Positions 14,516-22,753 of a stretch of DNA of 35,294 nucleotides are shown here, one piece after another. The stretch is from Oscillospiraceae bacterium. GTDB lineage: Bacteria; Bacillota; Clostridia; Oscillospirales; Ruminococcaceae. Position 1 is the first letter of the stretch, and the number at the start of each line of letters is the position of its first letter. The DNA lies in contig JAKSPL010000022.1 of the NCBI GenBank assembly GCA_024404815.1, forward strand, positions 1-35,294, in the 5' to 3' direction. The notes beneath the pieces were generated by a model. The model searched no databases. It saw only the letters and a program-made list of their open reading frames with translations, and was not told where the DNA came from. The translations under genes and the position numbers were made by a program.

Positions 14516-14788
14516 ATGTGTATCAAAGATGTCATGGTTCAGAATCAGGTAGGTCTCCACGCACGTCCGGCAACCTTCTTCATTCAGAAGGCAAACGAAT
14601 TCCGTTCTGCAATTTGGATCGAAAAAGAAGAACGTCGAGTCAACGCTAAGAGCCTGCTCGGCATCCTTTCGCTCGGCATTGTCGGCGGTACCGCTATCCG
14701 CATTATCGCAGACGGCACCGATGAAGAACAGGCTGTTGCAGCTCTCGTAGAGCTCGTTGACAGCGGTTTCAGCGATGAAAGCCGCTAA
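14516..14788 (+). CDS. ptsH: HPr phosphocarrier protein
   Basis: The 90-residue protein has the HPr fold. The phosphorylatable His in GLHARPATFF accepts phosphate from PEP via enzyme I, and the regulatory serine region NAKSLLGILSLGI is the HPr kinase target that lets Ser-P-HPr act with CcpA in catabolite control. The histidine rules out Crh, which has Gln there. The gene is alone with its own promoter and terminator, without ptsI, so HPr is made as a single cistron. Its regulatory role may matter more than sugar transport in a cellulolytic Ruminococcus; that is inference. Confidence 0.93.
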   Translation: MCIKDVMVQNQVGLHARPATFFIQKANEFRSAIWIEKEERRVNAKSLLGILSLGIVGGTAIRIIADGTDEEQAVAALVELVDSGFSDESR

Positions 14789-14813
14789 TTCCTATTGATA
14801 CGATGTAAGCTTG

Positions 14814-14845
14814 AAAAGGGGCGTTTCACACGAAACGTCCCTTTT
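14814..14845. terminator. Bidirectional terminator between ptsH and spoIVB
   Basis: AAAAGGGGCGTTTC (14814-14827) pairs with GAAACGTCCCTTTT (14832-14845) with one G-U type mismatch. A and T runs at both ends let it serve both converging genes. It lies 26 bases past ptsH and 4 bases past the spoIVB stop. Confidence 0.85.
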
Positions 14846-14848
14846 CGG

Positions 14849-16069
14849 TTATCCGCATAATTCTGACGCTGTCTGGGCATACATATTCTCTGCGAGAATC
14901 CCGTAGCCGCGTGTCGGATCCTTGACAAAAACGTGTGTCACCGCGCCGACAAGCCGCCCGTCCTGTACGATCGGACTGCCGCTCATACCCTGCACAATGC
15001 CGCCGCTTTTTTCGAGCAGTGTTTCATCTGTCACATGGACAACAAGATTCCTTGTTCCTGACGCACCGCCGTGGATCTCCTCAATTTCAATCGTATATGC
15101 CGCAGGTGCATCTCCCAGGACGGTGGTGTACATTTCTGCCTCGCCAAGCCGAATATCCTGCTGATAGCCAAGCGGTATCGGATCGCGGTCGGGATGCGGC
15201 AATGCGGACAGAACCCCGAACACGCCGCTTGCGGAATTGGAAAGCAGTGTACCGATGGCAGAATCCGTATCGAATCTGCCGCGCAGTTCACCGGGGCGTC
15301 CTGCACAGCCTGCCAGCACATCCGTCACATCCGCATGAAGCACATCGCCCGACGCCAGCGGAATCTGTTCTCCCGTATCAGGATCGCAGACCGCGTGTCC
15401 CAAGCCTGCAAACCGAACCGTACCGTTCTCCGCAGGGAGATAGTAAGTCACGGTGCCGATGCCTGCGGTGCTGTCGCGTACCCACATCCCCGTCTGATAA
15501 CAGCCGTGAACGCTGGAAAATACAGGCGATACCGAAACCGTCTGCCGCACACCGCCGCGCAGAAACGTCACAGGGACTGCCTGCCCGTCCGATGCGGACA
15601 CAGCCGTTTGCAAATCTGCGTTGCATGATACCTGTCTGCCGCCGATCTCCTGAATCACATCCCCGACGGCAATGCCTGCGTCCTTTGCAGGACAGCAATC
15701 GCCCGACAGCGTTGTCACATCTCCAAGCGATACAACCATCACACCTGCCATCAGCATTCGGATGCCGAACGGTTCGCCTCCGACAAACACCTCTGTCGGC
15801 GCAACAGCCGTCAGCGCAACGGTTTTGACGGGTATCATCCCGAACAGCCGCACCTCCGCCTGCTGTGACACAGGAACCGTTGTTTCTCCGCCTGAGATCG
15901 TCACAGGCAAAGCGGCGGCGATCGAAAACGGCTTGTCGGCTTCCCAGTAGTAGTGGTCGGGCAATGCATCCGCATAGTACCCTGCCGCACCGCCGACAAA
16001 GACCATGATTCCTGCAAGTGCCGCGCCGATGCGCCATGCGATTTTTTTGAAAATTTGCAATGTCTGCAT
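14849..16069 (-). CDS. spoIVB: SpoIVB stage IV sporulation serine peptidase
   Basis: The 406-residue protein has an N-terminal membrane anchor (about 10-33), a PDZ domain (around 125-195; AKDAGIAVGDVIQEIGG) and a C-terminal S55 peptidase domain. The domain includes FAGLGHAVCD with the probable catalytic His and GIVQGMSGSPIVQDGRLVGAVTHV with the nucleophile Ser. In Bacillus it is secreted from the forespore and cleaves SpoIVFA, releasing the pro-sigma-K protease in the mother cell. ATG 16069 has AAAGGAG 8 bases upstream; upstream in-frame ATGs are worse placed. It is divergent from spo0A here, whereas in Bacillus the two are in tandem. Its presence implies a genuine sporulation programme. Confidence 0.93.
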   Translation of the reverse strand: MQTLQIFKKIAWRIGAALAGIMVFVGGAAGYYADALPDHYYWEADKPFSIAAALPVTISGGETTVPVSQQAEVRLFGMIPVKTVALTAVAPTEVFVGGEPFGIRMLMAGVMVVSLGDVTTLSGDCCPAKDAGIAVGDVIQEIGGRQVSCNADLQTAVSASDGQAVPVTFLRGGVRQTVSVSPVFSSVHGCYQTGMWVRDSTAGIGTVTYYLPAENGTVRFAGLGHAVCDPDTGEQIPLASGDVLHADVTDVLAGCAGRPGELRGRFDTDSAIGTLLSNSASGVFGVLSALPHPDRDPIPLGYQQDIRLGEAEMYTTVLGDAPAAYTIEIEEIHGGASGTRNLVVHVTDETLLEKSGGIVQGMSGSPIVQDGRLVGAVTHVFVKDPTRGYGILAENMYAQTASELCG

Positions 16070-16410
16070 TGTCATCTCTCCTTTGCGGCGCACTCCGCAC
16101 CGCGCAGACATAGCATTGACCGCCAAACGGCAGAATAATCAGCCAACTGTCAGCAGTTTTTTCGGTCGATTCTGCCAAGCGCACAGCTTCGCAGAAATCC
16201 GCCTGCGATTTCCGAAATTTGTCGGAATCAGACAGCATTTTCCGATGGATTCAGGATTCCAAACAATTTTCCTGCGCATTCCGAAAAAGAATTCGTCAGG
16301 CAAAGATACCATCTGACGGAAATATTAAATATCCAACATATTCAGTCCGCATATTTTGACATTTCTTGTGCAGATGCGTAATTTTTTGGAATTCGCGGTA
16401 ATGACTGGTA
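16070..16410. other. Intergenic region between spoIVB and spo0A
   Basis: No gene is supported. The stretch should hold the spoIVB promoter (forespore sigma factor expected), but no match good enough to call was found. A second, weaker Spo0A-like sequence (TTTGTCGGAA) lies near 16218-16227. Confidence 0.4.
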
Positions 16411-16421
16411 TTTCGACAAAA
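16411..16421 (-). promoter_or_regulatory. Perfect Spo0A box upstream of spo0A
   Basis: The minus-strand sequence TTTTGTCGAAA is an exact 0A box. It lies about 28 bases upstream of the spo0A -35 element, consistent with Spo0A~P autoregulation as known in Bacillus. Confidence 0.75.
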
Positions 16422-16448
16422 GAAGTAACAATTCTCCATTCTTCGCTC

Positions 16449-16477
16449 TTGCTTTTCCAAATCCTCCGTGCTAAAAT
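16449..16477 (+). promoter_or_regulatory. Promoter of spo0A
   Basis: TTGCTT (16449-16454), a 17-base spacer and TAAAAT (16472-16477) resemble a vegetative promoter. The start codon is only 29 bases further on, with AAAAGGAGG between. Confidence 0.6.
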
Positions 16478-16506
16478 AGAGATACAATGCAAAAGGAGGT
16501 AAAACC

Positions 16507-17268
16507 ATGCAAAAACAAGTCAAAGTATTGATCGGAGATGACACCGCGGAATATGGCGTATCCTGTGCCAGCATTCTGCGCTCTCAGGGAATGTATGCCT
16601 ACACCAGACCGAAGAACGGAAATACCGTTCTGGAATCCATTCGGAAGGACACGCCCGATGTTGTGGTCGTTGATGCGGTCCTGCCGCATATGGACGCCAT
16701 CGAACTGATGAAAAAGGCAAAATCAGGCAGCGGCAAACAGCCTGCCTTTATCGTTACATCTGCCTACGACAACAGCTTTGTCGAACAGCAGGTCATGGAA
16801 AACGGCGCATCCTATTTTATGCTGAAACCGTTTGATCTGCAGGTGCTCGGCGAACGCATCGCGCTCCTGACCAGCAAGCAGCCGCTCGGCAGCTTTACCA
16901 CGCGTGCGGGACAAGACCTCGCCGTCACCATTACCGACATTATCCACCAGCTCGGCGTGCCTGCTCATATCAAAGGATACCACTATCTCCGGGCTGCGAT
17001 CCAAAGTGCATACCACGAGCCTGAACTGCTCGAAAGTGTCACAAAGCAGCTCTATCCGCGTGTCGCACACCAGTTTGATACTACCCCATCGCGCGTTGAG
17101 CGTGCCATTCGCCACGCCATTGAGATTGCATGGGACCGCGGCAATCTCGACACCCTCAACGCATTCTTCGGCTATACCGTCAACACCTGCAAGGGCAAGC
17201 CGACTAATTCCGAATTCATCGCGCTCATTACCGATAAGCTTCGTCTGCAAAACCGTGAAACAAGCTGA
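16507..17268 (+). CDS. spo0A: Spo0A, master response regulator of sporulation
   Basis: The 253-residue response regulator has a receiver domain at about 5-125: acidic pair DD (11-12), phospho-acceptor Asp in [15 protein letters not shown], and Lys in MLKPFD. It also has the Spo0A-specific DNA-binding domain (about 148-250) with [20 protein letters not shown] and the recognition helix [21 protein letters not shown]. Phosphorylated Spo0A binds TTTTGTCGAAA boxes, and one lies in its own upstream region. ATG 16507 has AAAAGGAGG. No Spo0F/Spo0B partners are nearby, as usual in Clostridia where kinases act directly on Spo0A. Confidence 0.95.
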   Translation: MQKQVKVLIGDDTAEYGVSCASILRSQGMYAYTRPKNGNTVLESIRKDTPDVVVVDAVLPHMDAIELMKKAKSGSGKQPAFIVTSAYDNSFVEQQVMENGASYFMLKPFDLQVLGERIALLTSKQPLGSFTTRAGQDLAVTITDIIHQLGVPAHIKGYHYLRAAIQSAYHEPELLESVTKQLYPRVAHQFDTTPSRVERAIRHAIEIAWDRGNLDTLNAFFGYTVNTCKGKPTNSEFIALITDKLRLQNRETS

Positions 17269-17303
17269 AAAATCACAGCTTAAAAATAAGGAGGTTCTTT
17301 ACA

Positions 17304-17810
17304 ATGGCACTTCAAAAAATCGACTTGAACAACTGGAACGGCAATCCGTTTACCGCAATCGGCAAGGATTGGTTTCTGCTGACCGCAGGCACAATGGAAC
17401 AGGGCTTTAACTTTATGACTGCTTCCTGGGGACAGATGGGCATTCTCTGGAATCAGCCGTCCGTCACCTGCTATGTCCGCCACTCGCGCTACACCTTCGG
17501 CTTTATGGAGGAACAGGACACCTTTACGCTGACATTCCTGCCTGAATCGCAGAGAGATGCGCTGAAATTCTGCGGAGCAAACTCGGGACGCGCCTGCGAC
17601 AAGGTCAAGGAAACAGGTCTGCATCCCATCGCAATCGACGGCGGTGTCAGCTTCGAGGAGGCAAAGCTCGTACTCGTCTGCAAAAAACAGTTCGCCGCAG
17701 ATATGGACCCTGCCGACCTGCCGCAGAACATTGCCGATCAGTTCTATGCAAACGACGCCGTCCACAAGCTCTATATCGGACAAATCGTTGCCGCTTACAC
17801 ACAAGCATAA
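17304..17810 (+). CDS. Flavin reductase-like FMN-binding split-barrel protein
   Basis: The 168-residue protein belongs to the flavin reductase-like family (FMN-binding split barrel). Typical signs are the N-terminal strands FTAIGKDWFLLTAG, NFMTASWGQMGILWNQPSV with the backbone FMN-phosphate site, and VRHSRYTFGFMEE followed by FTLTFL. Such proteins bind FMN and reduce flavin or small substrates; the substrate cannot be read from sequence. ATG 17304 has TAAGGAGG upstream. It follows spo0A by 35 bases with no terminator between, so partial read-through is possible, and it has its own terminator. Confidence 0.82.
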   Translation: MALQKIDLNNWNGNPFTAIGKDWFLLTAGTMEQGFNFMTASWGQMGILWNQPSVTCYVRHSRYTFGFMEEQDTFTLTFLPESQRDALKFCGANSGRACDKVKETGLHPIAIDGGVSFEEAKLVLVCKKQFAADMDPADLPQNIADQFYANDAVHKLYIGQIVAAYTQA

Positions 17811-17816
17811 AAAATG

Positions 17817-17850
17817 CTCCCACATGATTCTCTCATGTGGGAGTTTTTCT
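17817..17850 (+). terminator. Intrinsic terminator after the flavin reductase gene
   Basis: CTCCCACATGA (17817-17827) pairs perfectly with TCATGTGGGAG (17833-17843) and is followed by TTTTTCTT. Confidence 0.9.
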
Positions 17851-17854
17851 TGAC

Positions 17855-17890
17855 AAAAAATCATCCTGCAATGCAGCGCATCACAGGATG
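17855..17890 (-). terminator. Terminator of the cysteine-motif/EAK protein gene
   Basis: On the minus strand CATCCTG (17890-17884) pairs with CAGGATG (17868-17862) and is followed by ATTTTTTG. It starts 9 bases after the stop codon of the minus-strand gene and sits back to back with the plus-strand terminator. Confidence 0.8.
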
Positions 17891-17899
17891 AATGATTTT

Positions 17900-18490
17900 T
17901 TACATATCGCCAAGTGTCACAGCAGGTGCAGCAGCTTCTGCTTCGTCCACAGGTGCATCTGCCGCATTTGCCACGTATTCGCCGGCAGCATCCGCAGCAG
18001 CAGCCAGAGATGCCAGATCATTTGCCATTGCAGCAGGCGCAGGTGCAGCAGTCGGAGCAGGTACAGGCGCAGGAGCAGATACCGCTTCAGCCGCTTTTTC
18101 AGCAGCAGCCTTTTGGGCTTCTTCCGCTTTCTTGGCTTCCTCAGCCTTTTTCGCTTCTTCTGCTTTCTTCGCAGCCTCTGCTTCCGCGGCTTTCTTCGCT
18201 TCTTCTGCTTTCTTTTCCGCAGCCTTCTTCTCTGCTTCCTCGTCAAAATTCTTCTCGTCGTAATCGCCTTCCAGGAAGCCGACCAGCTTCATCTGCTTGA
18301 CAGGAATACGTTTCAGCGGAGAATATACAAATTTCGGGCAATGATCCCCTGCATCCACAAGTCCTTTTCTCGCACACAGAACCTTATCGCCGTTGCTGGC
18401 ACGCTTGCCCGATTCGCAATATTCACATCTGGGCTCGATCGACTTGCCGAAATATTTACCGCCTTTGGAAAAAACATCAAAAAGTCCCAT
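17900..18490 (-). CDS. Unknown protein: cysteine motif plus EAK-rich helix
   Basis: This 196-residue protein is not assigned to a named family. Residues 1-65 form a small cysteine-containing module with C22, C25, C39 and C51 (CEYC, VLCARKG, DHCPKF) ending YSPLKRIP. Similar short Cys modules ending PLKR occur as stand-alone proteins in Clostridia, to my recollection; function unknown. Residues about 85-140 are almost only E, A and K with the repeated unit KKAEEA, predicted as a charged single helix or coiled coil. The last 55 residues are Ala/Pro-rich then acidic. No signal peptide or membrane helix is seen. The start ATG follows GAGGTGAT. The four cysteines could bind zinc; this is inference. 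Confidence 0.75.
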   Translation of the reverse strand: MGLFDVFSKGGKYFGKSIEPRCEYCESGKRASNGDKVLCARKGLVDAGDHCPKFVYSPLKRIPVKQMKLVGFLEGDYDEKNFDEEAEKKAAEKKAEEAKKAAEAEAAKKAEEAKKAEEAKKAEEAQKAAAEKAAEAVSAPAPVPAPTAAPAPAAMANDLASLAAAADAAGEYVANAADAPVDEAEAAAPAVTLGDM

Positions 18491-18545
18491 AAGTATCACC
18501 TCAAAAATGAGTTTTTTTTATTATATCACATATTTTTCGATTTGT

Positions 18546-19628
18546 CTAGTCTTTTTTTAGAATAAGCGGAAATCCTGTGAAAAAAATCAAAAGTGACGGC
18601 AGCGGAGATGCAACGGAAAAAGCTCTGGTTGGCACAGAAAATGTCGAAACTGCGATGGTATTGTCACAAATCAACAGAAGAACGGCGGAAAAACCTGCCG
18701 CAAGAATCCCCACAAAAAAACGTGTCAGAAAAAGTTTTCCGACCGAAACAATCTCTCCGCCGACCGCTTTGCACTGCATCAGTACACAGACACCGCCAAA
18801 CGACAGCAATCCTGCCGCACAGGGAACCGCCGCCCACGCAGACACACCGCTGCGGCAGAAACGAACAAACTGTGTGACATCCAGCAAAGCCGCGCAGAAT
18901 GCTGTACTTTGATGCGGAGGGATTCCCACACACGCGCAGACATTCCCGAACAAATGCAGAATTCCGCCTGCATCCAGCAGCCACTCCACGATCCCGAACA
19001 GCAGCACAATACCGCAAATACCGTACAGACTCCGCATCGTATCGGACACACTTGCCGTCAGAATTTCTGCGTCCAGACGGCAAACAATGTTTTTCGGCGG
19101 TACCTCTGTCCGACTATTTTCGTTCGGATACAGTACCAATACCGCGCAGAGGTTGGCAAGCAGACAGCAAAGCCACAGCCCCCACCCGACCGCCGCACTC
19201 CCGAAAAGCTGTGCGCCCGTCAGACCGACCGCAAAAGACGGACCGCTCCCGAAACAGACCGCACTCATCCGCTTTGCAGTCTGCAAAGAAAGTTTTCCAT
19301 CCGCACAGAGTTTCCGCAGGAGTACCGCGCCGACAGGATATCCTGCAAGCTGGGACAGCAGAAACACGCCCGTCAGCGGTGCCGACCACCGAAACAGCCT
19401 GCAAAGCCTTCCGCCCAGCACCTCCGCCGCACCGCTTTGCTGAAAGAGATTTGCCGCCGCCATACACGCAAACAACGATGGTATCAGCATTTCCAGACAA
19501 AGTTCCACACGGCTTTGCAGTATCGCTGCAATCTCTCTGCCGCTGTTTGCCAGCAGAAACAACAGTCCCAGCAGTACAAGCGGCAGAATCGCCGTCCAAA
19601 ACCGCATTTTTCGAATAGAAAGCCACAT
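18546..19628 (-). CDS. ylbJ: YlbJ-like sporulation membrane protein
   Basis: This 360-residue polytopic membrane protein has about eight hydrophobic helices and belongs to the nucleoside-recognition (gate) superfamily. Its YlbJ traits are VELCLEMLIPSLFACM near the N-terminus, the conserved LAGYPVGAVLL, then CFGSGPSFAVG in the place of the usual Asn-Ala-Ser-Pro-type motif. YlbJ (SpoVV) is made in the mother cell under sigma-E and is needed for dipicolinic acid transport into the forespore. ATG 19628 has GAAAGGACGGG upstream. It is divergent from yqfC-yqfD, another sigma-E pair, which supports the role. Family call is good; exact orthology is slightly less certain. Confidence 0.8.
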   Translation of the reverse strand: MWLSIRKMRFWTAILPLVLLGLLFLLANSGREIAAILQSRVELCLEMLIPSLFACMAAANLFQQSGAAEVLGGRLCRLFRWSAPLTGVFLLSQLAGYPVGAVLLRKLCADGKLSLQTAKRMSAVCFGSGPSFAVGLTGAQLFGSAAVGWGLWLCCLLANLCAVLVLYPNENSRTEVPPKNIVCRLDAEILTASVSDTMRSLYGICGIVLLFGIVEWLLDAGGILHLFGNVCACVGIPPHQSTAFCAALLDVTQFVRFCRSGVSAWAAVPCAAGLLSFGGVCVLMQCKAVGGEIVSVGKLFLTRFFVGILAAGFSAVLLLICDNTIAVSTFSVPTRAFSVASPLPSLLIFFTGFPLILKKD

Positions 19629-19726
19629 TTTGCATCCCGTCCTTTCGGTTCAGATTATGCAGACGTTGCATAGAAACAGAACATTTGTCATATGTTATCC
19701 CAAGAACGAAACATGAGGTGAACGGT

Positions 19727-19963
19727 ATGCAGCACAAGTTTCCGCAGTTGGAAGATACCATCGAACTTTCAGGCAATACGGACATCTATTTTGACAAATG
19801 CAGACGACTGCTGGAATGCAGCGATATGCTGGTACAGCTTCAGACCAACGGACACACCGTCACCGTCTGGGGAAAGGATTTATCCGCATCGGATTACAGC
19901 CTGCACGGACTGCACATCTGCGGCGAGATCTCCACGATTGAATTCGACGGCGGTCTGCACTAG
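19727..19963 (+). CDS. yqfC: YqfC/YabP-family sporulation protein
   Basis: The small 78-residue protein has the YabP/YqfC fold pattern: IELSGNTDIYFDKCRRLLECSDMLVQLQTNGHTVTVWGKDL ends in GEISTIEF (shown here only as motifs). In Bacillus yqfC is a sigma-E gene upstream of yqfD with a role in spore formation that is not well defined. The start ATG 19727 follows TGAGGTGA; the longer frame to 19685 lacks a ribosome site. Fourteen bases separate it from yqfD, so they form an operon. Confidence 0.85.
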   Translation: MQHKFPQLEDTIELSGNTDIYFDKCRRLLECSDMLVQLQTNGHTVTVWGKDLSASDYSLHGLHICGEISTIEFDGGLH

Positions 19964-19977
19964 CGGAGGGCATATCT

Positions 19978-21135
19978 ATGGCAACGATCGCATTTTCGGC
20001 GGAGGGTGAACAGCTCACCGCCTTTCGGGATGCGCTCCGCACCCGACACTATCCCTGTACTGCACAGCAGATACGCGGCGGCGTGTTCTATGCACAAACC
20101 AAAGCCCATAACTGGTATGGCATCCGTACTGCGGCGGCGGAATTCCAGATCACGCTGACCATTCTTCGCAAACGCGGTCTGCGGTTTCGGCTGTATCCGT
20201 ATCGGAAGCGTGTCTGCGGCATCGCATTTGGACTGCTCTGCGGATTTGCATTTCTCTACTGGTGTGAAAGCCGCATCCACAGCATCGAAATATATGGGAA
20301 TACGACTGTTTCAGACACAGAGATCCTCTCTCAGCTCGCATTGCTCGGCATTTCATGCGGCATTCCCTATCGAGACATCGACTTTACCGCGGCAGAACAG
20401 CAAATGCGTCTGCGCATCAGCGATCTGGAATGGATCGCCATGCGGCACACGGGCGGCAGACTGGTCGTAGACCTCCGCGAGGAAACCAAGCCCCCTGCCA
20501 TGCTGCACGACCATATCCCGACCAACTATGTGGCGACCGTTTCTGCCCAGATCACTGAGCTGCACGTTCTTGGCGGTCACGCGCAGGTGAAAGTCGGCGA
20601 TGCGGTCAGGGAGGGCGATGTCATTATCACAGGCGTACAGGAAGATCTGAACGGTGTGACACGCTTTTACCATGCTGACGGGCTGGTGCGCGGTGTCTAC
20701 GAGTATGATTTTGAATGCTTTCAACCGTACTGCGAGGAGATCACCGTCAGCGGCAAAACCGACACTGCCCCGTTTCTGGATGCGTTTGGTCTGCGCATTC
20801 CGCTGTCTGTCGGGTTTACACCGCCGCCCGAACCGTTCATCTACACGGAAATCACAAAGCCGCTGGAACTGTTCGGCAGGCGTGCCCCGTTTGCTTTTGT
20901 GCAGTGTCGCTATACGCGGAAAGAAACCGCAGTCACCGCGTATTCTCCTGCCGAACTCGACGCTCTGCTGGCGGAACAAGCCGCTCGCTTTGAGCAAAAT
21001 TTTCATAAAAACGACAAGATAGTTTCAAAACAGATTGTAACCTCCGAAACGGATTTGGGCATATTGCTAAAAATCCACTACATTTTTGAGGGCGTTGTCG
21101 GGGAAACAAGGGAAATTTTTGTAAAATTATCCTAA
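19978..21135 (+). CDS. yqfD: YqfD sporulation membrane protein
   Basis: The 385-residue protein has one membrane helix (about 78-95; VCGIAFGLLCGFAFLYW). Its extracytoplasmic region contains IHSIEIYGNTTVSDTEIL and LRISDLEWIAMRHTGGRLVVDLRE, typical of YqfD/SpoIV-type proteins. The gene follows yqfC directly and precedes phoH, the same order as in Bacillus and Clostridia (yqfC-yqfD-phoH-ybeY). In Bacillus yqfD is needed for efficient sporulation at the engulfed stage; the mechanism is unclear. ATG 19978 is preceded by GGAGGGC. Confidence 0.9.
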   Translation: MATIAFSAEGEQLTAFRDALRTRHYPCTAQQIRGGVFYAQTKAHNWYGIRTAAAEFQITLTILRKRGLRFRLYPYRKRVCGIAFGLLCGFAFLYWCESRIHSIEIYGNTTVSDTEILSQLALLGISCGIPYRDIDFTAAEQQMRLRISDLEWIAMRHTGGRLVVDLREETKPPAMLHDHIPTNYVATVSAQITELHVLGGHAQVKVGDAVREGDVIITGVQEDLNGVTRFYHADGLVRGVYEYDFECFQPYCEEITVSGKTDTAPFLDAFGLRIPLSVGFTPPPEPFIYTEITKPLELFGRRAPFAFVQCRYTRKETAVTAYSPAELDALLAEQAARFEQNFHKNDKIVSKQIVTSETDLGILLKIHYIFEGVVGETREIFVKLS

Positions 21136-21140
21136 AACTA

Positions 21141-21169
21141 TTCCATTTTTCATTTCTGTATGATATAAT
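21141..21169 (+). promoter_or_regulatory. Promoter of the phoH-ybeY-era run
   Basis: A weak -35 (TTCCAT, 21141-21146), a 17-base spacer and a perfect TATAAT (21164-21169) with the extended -10 TG three bases upstream. It lies right after the yqfD stop and should uncouple the housekeeping genes from sporulation-controlled yqfCD. Confidence 0.75.
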
Positions 21170-21255
21170 AGAAACAGAATTATGATGCCCTTATCATGCA
21201 CGAGGGAAATTCTGAAAGGAGCATTGTTTCCCTGTCGGGAAACGGATTCACAAGC

Positions 21256-22248
21256 ATGGCAGAAAAAATATGTACATTCGCCGATTCCGATGCGATCGCT
21301 GCGGTATTCGGCAGCTTCGATACCAATATCCGGAAGATCGAACAGCAGTTCCATGTCGTCATTGTCAACCGCGGCACGGGTATCAAGATCACGGGCGCGG
21401 AAGAAGATATTATGAAAGCCGAACAGGCGATGGAGGCACTCCTCCGCACCAACCAGCGCGGCGACCCCCTCACCGACCAGACCGTGCGCTATGTCGTCAA
21501 TATGGTCAAGGACAACGCCGCAGATCAGCTCAAAGAGATCAGCTCCGATGCGGTCAGCTTTACCGTCACGGGCAAGGCTGTGCGTCCGCGCACCGTCGGA
21601 CAGAAACAGTACCTTGATGCCGTCAAAAGCAACACCATCGTACTGGGCATCGGTCCTGCAGGAACAGGTAAAACCTATCTCGCCGTTGCGATGGCGGTCA
21701 AGGCACTCAAAGCCCACGACATCGAACGCATTATCCTGACGCGCCCTGCCGTTGAAGCAGGCGAAAAACTCGGTTTTCTGCCGGGCGACTTGCAGGATAA
21801 GGTTGACCCCTATCTGCGTCCGCTCTACGACGCGCTGTTTGAAATGCTCGGCGCAGAAACTGTCGAACGCGACATCGAAAAAAACATCATCGAGATCGCG
21901 CCGCTTGCCTATATGCGCGGCAGAACGCTCGATAACGCCTTTATCATCCTCGACGAAGCACAGAACACCACCTCCGAACAGATCAAGATGTTCTTGACAC
22001 GACTCGGCGAGGGCAGCAAAATGGTGATCACAGGCGACATCACCCAGATCGACCTCCCCGACCCCAAGCGTTCGGGTCTGATTGAGGCGATGAAAGTCCT
22101 CTCGACCGTGGACGACATCCACATCCACCAGTTCTCGGAAAAGGATGTGGTACGTCACCGCCTCGTGCAGGATATTATTACCGCTTATGCTTCTTATGAA
22201 CATAAAATCAATAATAATCACGAAAGGAAAAAGAATCGAAATGGCTAA
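21256..22248 (+). CDS. phoH: PhoH-family ATPase (YbeZ type)
   Basis: The protein of about 330 residues has a KH-like N-terminal region (FGSFDTNIRKIEQQF) and a P-loop ATPase domain. Walker A is GIGPAGTGKT, followed by ILTRPAVEAGEKLGFLPGD, Walker B AFIILDEAQNTT and GDITQIDLP, typical of PhoH/YbeZ. It is thought to work with YbeY in rRNA and RNA metabolism. The start is uncertain. ATG 21256 (MAEKICTF) matches the usual family N-terminus but has no close ribosome site. ATG 21196 would add 20 residues and also lacks one. A good GAAAGGAG lies at 21214-21221, separated from 21256 by the hairpin GTTTCCC/GGGAAAC (21226-21243). The last 8 bases overlap ybeY. Confidence 0.9.
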   Translation: MAEKICTFADSDAIAAVFGSFDTNIRKIEQQFHVVIVNRGTGIKITGAEEDIMKAEQAMEALLRTNQRGDPLTDQTVRYVVNMVKDNAADQLKEISSDAVSFTVTGKAVRPRTVGQKQYLDAVKSNTIVLGIGPAGTGKTYLAVAMAVKALKAHDIERIILTRPAVEAGEKLGFLPGDLQDKVDPYLRPLYDALFEMLGAETVERDIEKNIIEIAPLAYMRGRTLDNAFIILDEAQNTTSEQIKMFLTRLGEGSKMVITGDITQIDLPDPKRSGLIEAMKVLSTVDDIHIHQFSEKDVVRHRLVQDIITAYASYEHKINNNHERKKNRNG

Positions 22249-22750
22249 ATTAAAGGTTTATATCAAGGATGACCAGCATCAGGTGAAGATCCCGGTCGGT
22301 GTGCGTCTGCTGATCCGCCGCTGCTGTCAGGCTGTTCTGACCACAGAAGGCTTCGGCTATGACACAGAGGTCAGCGTTTCGTTTGTGGACAACAAGGAGA
22401 TCCGCAAGCTGAACAACATCTACCGCAATAAGGATTCCGAGACCGATGTTCTGTCTTTCCCGCTTTCTGAGGGGGACAAGCTCGAAACGAATCCCGAAAC
22501 AGGCTTTGTGGTTCTGGGCGACATCGTTATCTCGATGGAAACCGCTGTCAAGCAGGCAAAGATGTATGGTCATGTTCTGGAGCGCGAGATCGCATTCCTG
22601 ACTGTCCACTCCATGCTGCACCTGCTCGGCTACGACCACGAAACCTCTCCGCTTGACCAGCGCAAAATGCGCGAGAAAGAGGAATCTGTCCTCGAAAAGC
22701 TCGGTTTTGCAAGAGATACAAGCTATGTCACTCCGGAGGAACAGGCTTGA
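22241..22750 (+). CDS. ybeY: Endoribonuclease YbeY
   Basis: The 169-residue metalloprotein carries the zinc-binding motif HSMLHLLGYDHE, with three histidines, near residue 125, and the RNKDSETDVLSFPL motif typical of the family. YbeY is an endoribonuclease needed for 16S rRNA 3' maturation and ribosome quality control. ATG 22241 follows GAAAGGAAA and overlaps the phoH stop, indicating coupled translation. The diacylglycerol kinase and cytidine deaminase genes often found between ybeY and era are missing; era follows after 3 bases. Confidence 0.94.
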   Translation: MAKLKVYIKDDQHQVKIPVGVRLLIRRCCQAVLTTEGFGYDTEVSVSFVDNKEIRKLNNIYRNKDSETDVLSFPLSEGDKLETNPETGFVVLGDIVISMETAVKQAKMYGHVLEREIAFLTVHSMLHLLGYDHETSPLDQRKMREKEESVLEKLGFARDTSYVTPEEQA

Positions 22751-22753
22751 TCT

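Noticed and set aside
14516-14788. Crh instead of HPr
   Set aside because: The active-site histidine (GLHARPA) is present; Crh has glutamine.
16070-16140. Forespore sigma promoter for spoIVB
   Set aside because: CAATGCTA is only a partial -10 match and the -35 is unconvincing.
18100-18260. Short-period repetitive DNA (TTCTTCGCTTCTTCTGCT-like) as a repeat array or CRISPR
   Set aside because: It encodes the EAK helix of a protein in frame; no spacers or palindromic units.
19629-19726. Sigma-E promoters for ylbJ and yqfC in the divergent gap
   Set aside because: Expected from biology, but only weak matches such as CATAGAAA or CATATGA with poor spacing were found.
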